64,000 nucleotides of DNA from Paenibacillus terrigena DSM 21567 (GCF_000374845.1 NZ_KB895413.1:310001-374000); one strand, 5' to 3'. Shown: positions 38,018-46,278, counted from the first letter of the stretch. Program-made: numbers and translations. The notes: a model not told the origin generated them from the letters alone.

Positions 38018-38066
38018 AAAAAGAATCATGTTGCACATGAGAAATGTGTGATATGATTCTTTTTTT
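38018..38066. terminator. Second hairpin with T-run on both sides
   Basis: AAAAAGAATCAT pairs with ATGATTCTTTTT, with an inner GCACAT/ATGTGTG stem. T-runs on both strands allow bidirectional termination. Confidence 0.75.
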
Positions 38067-38268
38067 GTGCGTTTTTATTTTATCCTCGGTTCGAACTTAC
38101 TAGTGCAAACGAGGAAATTTAGTGTTACCATGATATTTGAGGGCGTTTGTGAGCACACATTATATGTAATTTCATAAGCTGTTATAACCGATGCTTTCAA
38201 TGGTATAATGGAAGATGCATTTAATGATTTCTATATTATCAGCATGATTGTTTAAGGAGGATCCTGTC

Positions 38269-38883
38269 ATGAAAATAGAACGTCTAAGTACAAATAAGAT
38301 ACGGATTTTCCTTACGTTCGATGACTTGTCAGAGCGCGGAATCCAAAAAGAAGATATGTGGAGAGAAATCCCCAAAGTTCATGAATTATTCAGCGAAATG
38401 ATGGATCAAGCCTATACAGAGCTAGGATTTGATCCAACAGGACCGTTGGCTGTTGAAGTGTTTGCACTGCCTGCACAAGGAATGGTGGTCATCGTGACCC
38501 GTGGAAAATATGATGTCCCTTCACTAGGTGTGAATTTAGAAGATGAGTTAGAAGAGGAAGTCTATGAGATGGAAGTAACCATGGAGCAAAGCGATACCAT
38601 TATGTATGCATTCGCCGACTTCGAGCACCTCATCGATCTGGCCCATTTGATAGCGTCGCATGTCGAGGAGGAAGGAAAGTTATATTATTACAAAGATCGT
38701 TATATTCTACATCTAGAGCCCAAGGATTTAGAACAAAGCGCTTATAATGCGCTTATTGCTCTTCTCGCGGAATATGGAGAGGCGACTTCTGTGACCCCAG
38801 CGGTACTTGATGAATATGCCAAAGTCGTTATGCCTTCCAATGCGATTGGTACGATTTGCGCTCATTTCACACCGCTGCAATAA
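38269..38883 (+). CDS. mecB: MecA/YpbH family adaptor protein
   Basis: A 204-residue adaptor of the MecA family that delivers proteins to the ClpC protease. It has the family start MKIERLSTNKIRIFLTFDDLSERG, an acidic linker (EDELEEEVYEMEV) and a C-terminal domain (FADFEHLIDLAHLI). Position next to the metallophosphoesterase-protease cluster and before prsW matches ypbH rather than mecA, so the paralogue MecB/YpbH is the better label. AAGGAGG precedes the ATG at 38269. Confidence 0.88.
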   Translation: MKIERLSTNKIRIFLTFDDLSERGIQKEDMWREIPKVHELFSEMMDQAYTELGFDPTGPLAVEVFALPAQGMVVIVTRGKYDVPSLGVNLEDELEEEVYEMEVTMEQSDTIMYAFADFEHLIDLAHLIASHVEEEGKLYYYKDRYILHLEPKDLEQSAYNALIALLAEYGEATSVTPAVLDEYAKVVMPSNAIGTICAHFTPLQ

Positions 38884-38884
38884 T

Positions 38885-39000
38885 CTTACGAAGTCAGTTT
38901 TGCTTCGCAAAACTTGGTTTATGCTTACGAAGTCAAAGTTTTACTCTGTAAAACTAAGCTCATGCTTACGAAGTCAGTTTTGCTTCGCAAAACTTTTAGG
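38885..39000 (+). repeat. Three tandem hairpin repeats forming the prsW leader
   Basis: CTTACGAAGTC begins three copies at 38885, 38924 and 38965 (periods 39 and 41). Each contains a hairpin with an 8-bp stem and 3-base loop: AGTTTTGC-TTC-GCAAAACT in copies 1 and 3 (38896-38914, 38976-38994) and AGTTTTAC-TCT-GTAAAACT in copy 2 (38937-38955). The differing stem pair (G-C to A-T) changes on both sides. The third hairpin ends three bases before the prsW ribosome binding site AGGAGG. Not coding, since the periods are not both multiples of three. Confidence 0.9.
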
Positions 39001-39012
39001 AGGTCATATTCG

Positions 39013-39705
39013 GTGCCTTTGTTCTCAATTCTAACGGCAGCAATCGCGCCGGGTATCGCGTTGCTTGTATATTTTTATCTCAAAGATCGATATGACAGTG
39101 AACCGATCTCCATGGTGGTCAAAATATTTTTACTCGGATTTCTCATTGTACTGCCGATTATGGTGATCCAACATGGGATACAGCTGTGGTTAGGAAATAA
39201 TCCTTACTTGTTCTCCTTCGGTATTTCTGCCGGGGTTGAGGAAGCTGTCAAATGGTTCGTGATCTATCATATTGTCTATAATCATACGGAATTCGATGAA
39301 CCTTATGATGGTATCCTCTATACTGTCGCGGTCTCGCTCGGATTTGCAACCATAGAGAATTTACTGTATGCATGGTATAGCCATCCTTCGTTTGGTACCT
39401 TGCTCGTTCGCGCTTTGCTGCCTGTTTCTGGACATGCACTTTTTGGTGTCATGATGGGGTATTATTTCGGTAAAGCGAAATTCTCAGAAGGAAAACGCAA
39501 GAGACGGTACTTACTCTATGCGGTGGTCATCCCGCTCTTCTGGCATGGTGTGTATGACTACGTCTTACTCACCGTCAAAACGTATTGGATTTGGTACATC
39601 GTTCCTCTCATGGTGTATTTATGGTATCGCGGAATGATGAATGTGAGGAGCGCGAACTCTCGTTCTCCTTTTCGTCTATTAAAACGTGAAGAAATACAAG
39701 ATTAA
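39013..39705 (+). CDS. prsW: Intramembrane protease PrsW
   Basis: A 230-residue multi-helix glutamic intramembrane protease. The catalytic EExxK is in ISAGVEEAVKWF, and conserved histidines follow in SGHALFGVMMGYYFG and FWHGVYDYVL. PrsW in B. subtilis cuts the anti-sigma factor RsiW in the first step of sigma-W activation and also touches germination protein handling. GTG at 39013 has AGGAGG 9 bases upstream; a frame extending upstream into the repeats is translated repeat sequence and not real. Confidence 0.94.
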   Translation: MPLFSILTAAIAPGIALLVYFYLKDRYDSEPISMVVKIFLLGFLIVLPIMVIQHGIQLWLGNNPYLFSFGISAGVEEAVKWFVIYHIVYNHTEFDEPYDGILYTVAVSLGFATIENLLYAWYSHPSFGTLLVRALLPVSGHALFGVMMGYYFGKAKFSEGKRKRRYLLYAVVIPLFWHGVYDYVLLTVKTYWIWYIVPLMVYLWYRGMMNVRSANSRSPFRLLKREEIQD

Positions 39706-39745
39706 ACGATTAAAATCCGGTTATACTTCATAATGAGGTGATCGG

Positions 39746-39895
39746 ATGCGGGTCAAAGTTAGAATTCGGTGCAGGAACTGCGGAGAGAAATTTGTCCTCC
39801 GAGGGAAGAAAGAACGCGGCCGTATTGAAACAGGATTCAAACAATGTCTTTGTAATAATACCCAAGATTTTGAAATCGAAGAAGACCGTTATTAG
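39746..39895 (+). CDS. Small zinc-ribbon protein (49 residues)
   Basis: A 49-residue protein MRVKVRIRCRNCGEKFVLRG..., with CRNC and a second Cys pair CLC about 20 residues later, which fits a small zinc ribbon. The remaining residues are strongly basic then acidic (EIEEDRY). GAGGTG lies 4-8 bases before the ATG. It is between prsW and ypeB, exactly where sleB lies in B. subtilis. It is too short to have been found by simple length cutoffs. Function unknown; a nucleic-acid binding role is possible. Confidence 0.75.
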   Translation: MRVKVRIRCRNCGEKFVLRGKKERGRIETGFKQCLCNNTQDFEIEEDRY

Positions 39896-39979
39896 GGCGA
39901 TCGATCGGGAAATGCATAAAGCTTCCTTTTTTGAATCACACTAACGTCAGTTTGTGATGAGAAAGGAGCCGTTTGTACA

Positions 39980-41344
39980 ATGTATAAGCGAATGAGTGCA
40001 GTGTTATTTCCGATTGTCGCCCTAATTTTGATTGCGACTGCTTACTGGGGATATCAACAGTACAAGCAGAAAAATGCGGTCATTTTAAAGGCGGAGAGCC
40101 AGTATCAGAGAGCGTTCCATGATCTCTCGTATCATGTTGAGAAATTACATAGCGAATTAGGTAATGCGCTCGCAGTAAATTCAGCTTCTCAAGGGATGCA
40201 TCGTAAGAGTTTGGCTAATGTATGGAGAATTACAAGCGAGGCGCAGAGCGAGATCAATCAACTTCCATTGACACTGCTGCCTTTTAGTAAAACGGAAGAT
40301 TTTCTGTCCCATATTTCGAACTTCTCGTACAAGGCTTCGATGCGTGATATGACCAAGGAGCCTTTGTCGAAGGATGAAATGAAAATGCTCAAGACACTCT
40401 ATAGCAATTCGGAGCAGATTTCGAACGATCTTCAAAAGGTGCAGGCAACGGCACTGAAGAACAATCTGCGCTGGCTGGATGTGGAGCAAGTCATGGCGAG
40501 CAAGACTCAGAAGCTGGATAATTCCATCATCGATGGATTTAAAACCGTTGACAAAAAGGTCGGTAACTATCCTGAGATTAACTGGGGACCAGCCGTAGCG
40601 AGCGTGTATAGCAAACGTTCCGTTACGATGCTGTCAGGCCAGAATGCGACGAAGGAAGAGATTAAGAAGAAGGCATCCACGTTCCTCGGCGATCATAAGA
40701 TTACGGATGTCAAAGTGGTTGAGAACGGGGCAAAGACAGAATACGCCTCTTACTCGGTTACAGGGAAACGCAAAGATACGCAAACGGTCGTTCATTTGGA
40801 TTATACGAAGCGTGGCGGACATTTGATCAGTTATATGGATACACGAGACATTGGCGCGAAGAAGATTTCGAAGGATCAAGCGATGGAAGCAGCGCAGAAA
40901 TTTTTGAATGAGCATAATTATCCGGAAATGGTGCCGGTAAGCTATGACGAATACGATAATATTGGCAGCACGATCTTTGCGCACAAGCAGCAAGGGATTA
41001 TATTCTATCCAGAACGTATTACGGTACGTATTGCGCTGGACAATGGCGAAGTGACAGGGATTCAAGCGAGTGACTATGAATACAAGAAGCATGTATTTGA
41101 TAAGAAAAATACGAAGCCGAAGCTAAGCGTCGAACAAGCGCGGAAATATTTGAACCCGGATCTCAAGGAGAGATTCAACCGCTTGGTGATGATTGAGAAC
41201 GAGCTAGGAAAGCCGACCCTCTGCTATGAGTTTGTCGGCGATGTCAACAGCGCCACCTACCGGATCTATCTCAATGCGAATACAGGCATGGAAGAGAACA
41301 TTGAAGAGCTTAAAGGGATGAAACAGAAAAATCCTGCTTCATAA
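39980..41344 (+). CDS. ypeB: Germination protein YpeB
   Basis: A 454-residue protein with one N-terminal membrane helix (AVLFPIVALILIATAYWGY) and a coiled-coil domain to about 200, followed by three PepSY-like repeats (beginning near EIKKKASTFLGDHKI, KDQAMEAAQKFLNEHNYPE and SVEQARKYLNPDLK). In B. subtilis YpeB is made in the forespore, stabilises the cortex lytic enzyme SleB and is encoded just after sleB. Here sleB is not upstream. AAAGGAG precedes the ATG. Confidence 0.94.
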   Translation: MYKRMSAVLFPIVALILIATAYWGYQQYKQKNAVILKAESQYQRAFHDLSYHVEKLHSELGNALAVNSASQGMHRKSLANVWRITSEAQSEINQLPLTLLPFSKTEDFLSHISNFSYKASMRDMTKEPLSKDEMKMLKTLYSNSEQISNDLQKVQATALKNNLRWLDVEQVMASKTQKLDNSIIDGFKTVDKKVGNYPEINWGPAVASVYSKRSVTMLSGQNATKEEIKKKASTFLGDHKITDVKVVENGAKTEYASYSVTGKRKDTQTVVHLDYTKRGGHLISYMDTRDIGAKKISKDQAMEAAQKFLNEHNYPEMVPVSYDEYDNIGSTIFAHKQQGIIFYPERITVRIALDNGEVTGIQASDYEYKKHVFDKKNTKPKLSVEQARKYLNPDLKERFNRLVMIENELGKPTLCYEFVGDVNSATYRIYLNANTGMEENIEELKGMKQKNPAS

Positions 41345-41357
41345 AAAGATCCAACAG

Positions 41358-41389
41358 AGCCTTTCGACAATCCTGTCGAAGGGCTTTTG
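41358..41389 (+). terminator. Terminator after ypeB
   Basis: GCCTTTCGACA pairs with TGTCGAAGGGC (one wobble) and is followed by TTTT. Its T-run leads directly into a TATAAT at 41407-41412, the only -10-like sequence before the PilZ gene; -35 is poor. Confidence 0.85.
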
Positions 41390-41482
41390 CTATTGACGCA
41401 ATATGTTATAATATGGCTAGATTTTTGTATTCATTGATCGAGGGTTAGACGAGAAGAAATTTAGATATGGCAGGTGATTCGG

Positions 41483-42136
41483 TTGTTACCTCGAGTAAGT
41501 GATCTGGTTTATATTCAAGTGGCTTCAACAGATGAACAGGAAGCGAACCACGAATATAAGTCCCGCATTGTAGAAATGGATGAGACTAATCTATTCATTG
41601 AAATTCCGTTAGATGAGCGAACGGGGCGATATAAGCCGCTTCATCTAGGTGATGAGCTCTCTGTATATTTTCTTACGGAAGGCGGCGTTAAGAACTACTT
41701 CAATACTTATGTGTGTGGGACACGTCAGGATGTTGTCCGAATGGTTGCCATTAAGAAGCCGGAACTCGAATCCATTTCGAAGATTCAACGTCGTAATTTC
41801 TTGCGCGTAACAGCTGAATTAGAGCTTGCCGTGAAATTAATGGATCAAGTGCAGTTCATCGCGATTACGGAAGATGTGAGCGGGGGAGGTATATCGTTTC
41901 GCTGTGACGCGAAATGGAATGTGAAGCCGGGTCAGCAAATATCTTGTTGGTTATTGATTCCTTATCGTAACGGTGCGGTTGAACACGCACAGTTCACTGC
42001 TGAGGCCGTACGTGTCAAGCCACTCACGCATGACAAGCAGCTCGTGATGATGAAGTTTAGTGAAGTCAGCGAGACGGAACAGCAGAAGATCATTCGTTTT
42101 TGTTTTGAGAAACAATTTGATTATCGTAAAAAATAA
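41483..42136 (+). CDS. motI: Flagellar brake protein, PilZ domain (YpfA/MotI)
   Basis: A 217-residue protein with an N-terminal YcgR-like domain and a C-terminal PilZ domain. The c-di-GMP binding motif RRNFLR and the DVSGGGISF segment are both present. In B. subtilis MotI binds the flagellar stator when loaded with c-di-GMP and halts swimming. I chose TTG at 41483 because GGCAGGTG is about 6 bases upstream and gives the usual start MLPRV. A GTG at 41474 overlaps that ribosome binding site. Confidence 0.88.
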   Translation: MLPRVSDLVYIQVASTDEQEANHEYKSRIVEMDETNLFIEIPLDERTGRYKPLHLGDELSVYFLTEGGVKNYFNTYVCGTRQDVVRMVAIKKPELESISKIQRRNFLRVTAELELAVKLMDQVQFIAITEDVSGGGISFRCDAKWNVKPGQQISCWLLIPYRNGAVEHAQFTAEAVRVKPLTHDKQLVMMKFSEVSETEQQKIIRFCFEKQFDYRKK

Positions 42137-42199
42137 CAGGCATAATTCATACATAATTTGGAAACAATAGCCTCCAATTCGTGTTGGAGGGTGAATTAG

Positions 42200-42430
42200 A
42201 TGCGTAGGAATAAAGATCAGCAAGCGGAACAATATGTGCAATTATTTATTCAATTTGCGAACCGTATTGAGAAGCATTTGAAAAGATGGCTGTGGATATG
42301 CTGCTGCCTGCTCATCGTGTGTCAAATTCTGCTTCGAATCCCTATGGTACGCGGGTTTATCTCAGGTGTCGATCGTTTGGAAGGGGTTCCGATTTCAAGC
42401 CAAAAAATACCGAACAAATCGCTTCCATAG
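42200..42430 (+). CDS. ypfB: YpfB-like small membrane protein (DUF5359)
   Basis: A 76-residue protein with a helical head (EQYVQLFIQFANRIEKHLKR) and one membrane helix (WLWICCCLLIVCQILLRIP). Similar small proteins of DUF5359 lie between ypfA and cmk in many Bacillales. TTGGAGGGTG precedes the ATG. Function unknown. Confidence 0.8.
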   Translation: MRRNKDQQAEQYVQLFIQFANRIEKHLKRWLWICCCLLIVCQILLRIPMVRGFISGVDRLEGVPISSQKIPNKSLP

Positions 42431-42441
42431 CGGATTATTTT

Positions 42442-42470
42442 TTGCATCTCTCTTCTTTGTGTGGTATAAT
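42442..42470 (+). promoter_or_regulatory. cmk promoter candidate
   Basis: TTGCAT and TATAAT are separated by 17 bases, with TGG before the -10. The predicted start of transcription is about 42477, right at the start of the following hairpin. Confidence 0.65.
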
Positions 42471-42479
42471 TTTCACGTC

Positions 42480-42500
42480 GCAGGCAACGCCTGCTTTTTT
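42480..42500 (+). terminator. Short terminator abutting the cmk promoter
   Basis: A perfect 6-bp stem GCAGGC-AAC-GCCTGC is followed by six T residues. It sits within the first 25 bases downstream of the predicted cmk transcription start, so it may end ypfB transcripts, or attenuate cmk. Confidence 0.8.
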
Positions 42501-42564
42501 CTTGAAATTTAAGGATGAATGAAGTCGTTTCGACTTGAGGAACGTTTTGAGGAGGAGCAACCTG

Positions 42565-43266
42565 TTGTTGAATGCGCAGCAAGGTACACTAGACAAGATC
42601 AACATTGCAATTGATGGCCCTGCAGGAGCAGGGAAAAGTACGGTAGCTCGTCAGGTCGCGAAGAAGCTTTCTTATGTGTATGTTGACACAGGAGCGATGT
42701 ACAGAGCTGTAACATGGTTTATGATGGGCCACGGCATTTCAGCAAGTGATACCGATCGTGTTCTTTGTGCCATGAAAGAGCTACATATTGAATTAATTCC
42801 CGGTGAACTGACACAACAGGTTATCGTGAATGGTGAAGATGTAACAAGCTATATTCGTACGAACGAGATTAGTCAGCATGCATCCAGTTATGCGAAGATT
42901 GGTCCGCTTCGATCCGTCCTCGTCGACATTCAGCGCCAGATGGCTGCGAGCAAAGGCGTTGTGATGGATGGCCGCGATATAGGTACACATGTGTTGCCAC
43001 AAGCTGAACTGAAAATTTTCCTCACAGCAAGTGTTGAGGAGAGAGCTCAGAGGCGCTATCAAGAGATTAAAGATAGTCAACAGATTACGCTGGAGCAGCT
43101 CATGCATGATATTGCTGCACGTGATCGCCAAGATGAACAACGCGAAATTTCACCGCTCGTCTGTGCTGAAGATGCGATTTCATTGGACACAACCTCTATG
43201 AACATTGATGAAGTTGTGGATCAGATTATTGACTATTGCATAACCAAAACGGATGGAGCGAAGTAA
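42565..43266 (+). CDS. cmk: (d)CMP kinase
   Basis: A 233-residue nucleotide kinase that phosphorylates CMP and dCMP. The P-loop IDGPAGAGKST, the substrate motif DTGAMYRAVTW, DGRDIGTHVLPQAELKIFLTAS and the final ARDRQDEQREISPL are all canonical. The start is TTG at 42565, with AGGAGGAG 7 bases upstream; another TTG at 42568 is possible, and no ATG is suitable. It precedes plsC by three bases. Confidence 0.95.
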   Translation: MLNAQQGTLDKINIAIDGPAGAGKSTVARQVAKKLSYVYVDTGAMYRAVTWFMMGHGISASDTDRVLCAMKELHIELIPGELTQQVIVNGEDVTSYIRTNEISQHASSYAKIGPLRSVLVDIQRQMAASKGVVMDGRDIGTHVLPQAELKIFLTASVEERAQRRYQEIKDSQQITLEQLMHDIAARDRQDEQREISPLVCAEDAISLDTTSMNIDEVVDQIIDYCITKTDGAK

Positions 43267-43269
43267 ATT

Positions 43270-43842
43270 ATGTTGTATAATTTTTGTAGAGGCCTTTTAC
43301 GCGGATTATATCGGTTATTATTCCGTCTCGAAGCGATTGGCATAGAACATGTGCCGTCTGAAGGTGGCGTATTGCTCTGCTCGAATCATGTGAGTCTATT
43401 CGATCCGCCAACGGTGGGGATATGTTTGGAGCGCAAAGTGCATTTCATGGCCAAGCAGGAATTGTTCAAGATTCCGTTACTCGGGAAATTAATTCATGAG
43501 CTAGGTGCGTTCCCAGTTAAGCGTGGTGGGGTGAGTAAAGAGTCGATCAAGATCTCACTCAATATCCTGCGTGATGGCAAAGTAATGGGGATATTCCCAG
43601 AGGGTTCCCGGCATTCTGAAGGTGAAGGGAAGAAAGGGGCTGCAAGCTTTGCACTTCGAAGCGGCGCCGCTGTCGTACCTGTAGCTATTATCGGGAGCTA
43701 TCGGTTATTCGGTAAAGTGAAGGTGGTATACGGCAAGCCAATTGACGTTACTCCTTTCCAGGAAGATCCGAAGACTGCAGTGGATACACTTACAGATGAG
43801 ATCATGAATCGAATTGATCAATTAAAGCATCAATATCGATGA
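43270..43842 (+). CDS. plsC: 1-acyl-sn-glycerol-3-phosphate acyltransferase
   Basis: A 190-residue acyltransferase forming phosphatidic acid. HX4D occurs in SNHVSLFDPP, the second motif in FPVKRGG and the third in FPEGSRHSEGEGKKGAA. An N-terminal membrane-associated stretch is present. It starts three bases after cmk, and cmk-plsC-S1 is a recurring order in Bacillales. Confidence 0.95.
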   Translation: MLYNFCRGLLRGLYRLLFRLEAIGIEHVPSEGGVLLCSNHVSLFDPPTVGICLERKVHFMAKQELFKIPLLGKLIHELGAFPVKRGGVSKESIKISLNILRDGKVMGIFPEGSRHSEGEGKKGAASFALRSGAAVVPVAIIGSYRLFGKVKVVYGKPIDVTPFQEDPKTAVDTLTDEIMNRIDQLKHQYR

Positions 43843-43953
43843 TTTCATGCATGATTTTTTATTTTGGAAAGATACTACATTTTAATGGTTTTGAACGCTG
43901 CCCACTGTGGCAGGTTTAAATAAATGGGGCTTTGAACTGAGGAGGTATAACGA

Positions 43954-45189
43954 ATGTCGGAAGAAAATGTGCAAGTTGAAGCAGTTGAGAATCAAGCAGA
44001 TCTCGACAACATCGTATCCATCAAAAAAGGGGACACGGTGAAAGGAACAATCGTTAAGATTGAGGATAACCAAGCCATTGTTAGCTTTGGATATAAATAT
44101 GATGGTATTATCCCGATTCGTGAGTTGTCTTCTGTACAAGTTGACAATGCAGCGGATGCGGTACAAATTGGCCAAGAAGTGGAGTGTAGAGTTGTGACAA
44201 TTGATGATCAAAACGAAAAAATGGTATTATCCAAGCGTCAAATCGATAGTGAGAACGCATGGGAGCAATTGCAAGCAAAACTTGCCAGCGGAGAAGTCTT
44301 CGAAGTTGTTGTAGCAGATGTCGTTAAAGGTGGCCTTGTTGCTGATGTAGGCACACGCGGATTCATTCCAGCATCGATGGTTGAGCGTCATTTCGTTGAA
44401 GATTTCAGCGATTACAAAGGTAAGACGCTTCGTGTGAAAGTTAAAGAATTGGATCGGGAGAACAACAAAGTGATCTTGTCTCAAAAAGACGTATTGGATC
44501 AAGAGTTCGAAGCGAACAAATCAAACATCATTGCAAACATTCAAGAGGGCCAAGAAATTGATGGTACAGTACAACGCTTGACGCAATTTGGCGCATTCGT
44601 TGATATCGGTGGCGTAGACGGTTTGGTTCACGTGTCAGAGCTTGCTTGGACGCATGTTGAGAAGCCTGCTGATGTGGTTCAAGAAGGTCAAAGCGTACGC
44701 GTTAAAGTATTGAAAGTAGATCCTGCGAACGGCAAAATTAGCCTTAGCATCAAAGCTGCTCAACCAGGTCCTTGGGATACAGCAGCTGGACAATTCAATA
44801 TCGGCGATATCGTAACAGGAACAGTTAAACGTCTTGTGAACTTCGGTGCATTCGTAGAAATCGCTGCAGGCGTTGAAGGCCTTGTACACATTTCTCAAAT
44901 CGCTCACCGTCATATTGGTACTCCGCATGAAGTATTGAAAGAAGGACAAAGCGTTCAAGTGAAAATCTTGGATCTGAACGTTGCTGAGAAACGTGTAAGC
45001 CTCAGCATCAAAGAAACAGAAGAAGCTCCTGCAGAAGCTCCTAAAGCTGAGAAACAACCAAGATCTTCGTCTAGAGCGCCTAGAGAAGAGATTAAATTGA
45101 ACAACCCTAACGTATCGCTTAGCAACGAAGGCATGAGCTTCTCTCTTGCAGAGAAATTCGGCGACAAACTAAGCAAATTCAAAAACTAG
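43954..45189 (+). CDS. ypfD: 30S ribosomal protein S1 homologue
   Basis: A 411-residue protein with four S1 RNA-binding repeats (about 20-90, 107-173, 192-262 and 279-348), e.g. GDTVKGTIVKIEDNQAIVSFGYKYDG, GTVQRLTQFGAFVDIGGVDG and GTVKRLVNFGAFVEIAAGVEG. The C-terminal tail is basic with Ser/Pro. Low-GC Gram-positive S1 homologues are shorter than E. coli S1 and are not always essential. GAGGAGG precedes the ATG. Confidence 0.95.
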   Translation: MSEENVQVEAVENQADLDNIVSIKKGDTVKGTIVKIEDNQAIVSFGYKYDGIIPIRELSSVQVDNAADAVQIGQEVECRVVTIDDQNEKMVLSKRQIDSENAWEQLQAKLASGEVFEVVVADVVKGGLVADVGTRGFIPASMVERHFVEDFSDYKGKTLRVKVKELDRENNKVILSQKDVLDQEFEANKSNIIANIQEGQEIDGTVQRLTQFGAFVDIGGVDGLVHVSELAWTHVEKPADVVQEGQSVRVKVLKVDPANGKISLSIKAAQPGPWDTAAGQFNIGDIVTGTVKRLVNFGAFVEIAAGVEGLVHISQIAHRHIGTPHEVLKEGQSVQVKILDLNVAEKRVSLSIKETEEAPAEAPKAEKQPRSSSRAPREEIKLNNPNVSLSNEGMSFSLAEKFGDKLSKFKN

Positions 45190-45216
45190 AACAATTCATA
45201 CGGGGGGAATGGAGAG

Positions 45217-46278
45217 ATGCGTGTTTCGCGCAAAGTTGAGCATTTGCAGCATGCGCTGCAAACGGGTCAGAGCGGAAAACACGGACTTTCGGATATCCGG
45301 TTTGTGCATCAATGTCTGCCTGAGCAGTCTCTCTCTTCCGTGTCACTCGAATCGTACATCGGCGAGCTCAAATTGAGTTCGCCGATTGTTATTAATGCGA
45401 TGACTGGAGGAGCACGTGAGACAGAGGCAATTAACCGTGATCTAGCAATAGCGGCGAGAGAGACAGGTATTGCCATGGCGGTCGGTTCGCAAATGTCTGC
45501 GATTAAGCATCCGGAAGTACGGTCTAGTTATACGATTGTTCGAGAGATGAACCCGAGTGGTCTGGTATTCGCTAATTTGGGAAGTGAGGCAACCGTTGAG
45601 CAAGCGAAAATGGCTGTCGATATGCTTCGTGCGAATGCCTTGCAAATTCATATCAATCCGATGCAAGAGCTCATTATGCCGGAAGGGGATCGGGATTTTC
45701 GAGGTGTCCTTGAACGCATTGCTCAAATTGTGCGCGCCATCGATGTTCCTGTCATCGTGAAGGAAGTCGGATTCGGAATGACCGTTGAAGCGGGCAAAAA
45801 GCTTCGAGATGTTGGGGTATCCGTGATCGATATCGGGGGATTTGGCGGAACGAATTTCGCTGCGATCGAGAACGCTCGGCGTGAGGAGTCGATAGGATGG
45901 CTGAATGACTGGGGAATTCCGACAAGTTGCGCTTTGTTGGAAATAGGACAGGCTATTCTACCGAACCGGATTATCGCTTCCGGAGGCATTAACAATGCAC
46001 TTGATCTATGCAGAGCGCTGTCGATTGGAGCCGGAGCTGCAGGACTTGCAGGAACGTTCTTAAAGACATTGAACCAAGAAGGAATAGATGCGGTAATTCA
46101 GCAGATTACCAATCTCAATGATCAGCTATCACTCATCATGACCGGGCTTGGCGCATCAAGAATCTCCGATTTGTGGGATGTACCGATGATCATTGGTGGG
46201 GAAACGGCGCATTGGTGTTACGCACGAGGAATCGATATTAGGGCTTACGCCCAAAGGCAGGATCCTCGGTTAAAATAG
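45217..46278 (+). CDS. fni: Type 2 isopentenyl-diphosphate isomerase
   Basis: A 353-residue FMN- and NADPH-dependent enzyme interconverting isopentenyl and dimethylallyl diphosphate. It has the family core VINAMTGGARE, MAVGSQMSA, the HINPMQELIMPEG segment and GIASGGI-type FMN-binding loop (RIIASGGINNALDL). Type 2 isomerase is usual in Firmicutes that use the mevalonate-independent route or both. It lies between the S1 gene and yphA as in B. subtilis. Confidence 0.95.
   Translation: MRVSRKVEHLQHALQTGQSGKHGLSDIRFVHQCLPEQSLSSVSLESYIGELKLSSPIVINAMTGGARETEAINRDLAIAARETGIAMAVGSQMSAIKHPEVRSSYTIVREMNPSGLVFANLGSEATVEQAKMAVDMLRANALQIHINPMQELIMPEGDRDFRGVLERIAQIVRAIDVPVIVKEVGFGMTVEAGKKLRDVGVSVIDIGGFGGTNFAAIENARREESIGWLNDWGIPTSCALLEIGQAILPNRIIASGGINNALDLCRALSIGAGAAGLAGTFLKTLNQEGIDAVIQQITNLNDQLSLIMTGLGASRISDLWDVPMIIGGETAHWCYARGIDIRAYAQRQDPRLK

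Larger units (their letters stand above)
37914..38268. other. Intergenic region with two tandem hairpins, no gene supported
   Basis: The 355 bases between the serine-rich gene and the mecB-like gene hold two strong inverted repeats (37925-37966 and 38018-38066), then an AT-rich stretch with no identified promoter. No coding region of reasonable quality was found. Confidence 0.6.

Noticed and set aside
38885-39000. CRISPR array.
   Set aside because: There are only three units, of 39-41 bases, lacking spacers of constant length; each is a hairpin unit.
38914-39012. Upstream extension of PrsW through the tandem repeats.
   Set aside because: It would translate non-coding repeats whose periods (39 and 41) are not both in frame; GTG 39013 has the proper AGGAGG.
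39738-39944. A 68-residue frame overlapping the zinc-ribbon gene.
   Set aside because: It lacks a placed ribosome binding site and its composition is that of a shifted reading of the CxxC gene at 39746, which has both motif and SD.
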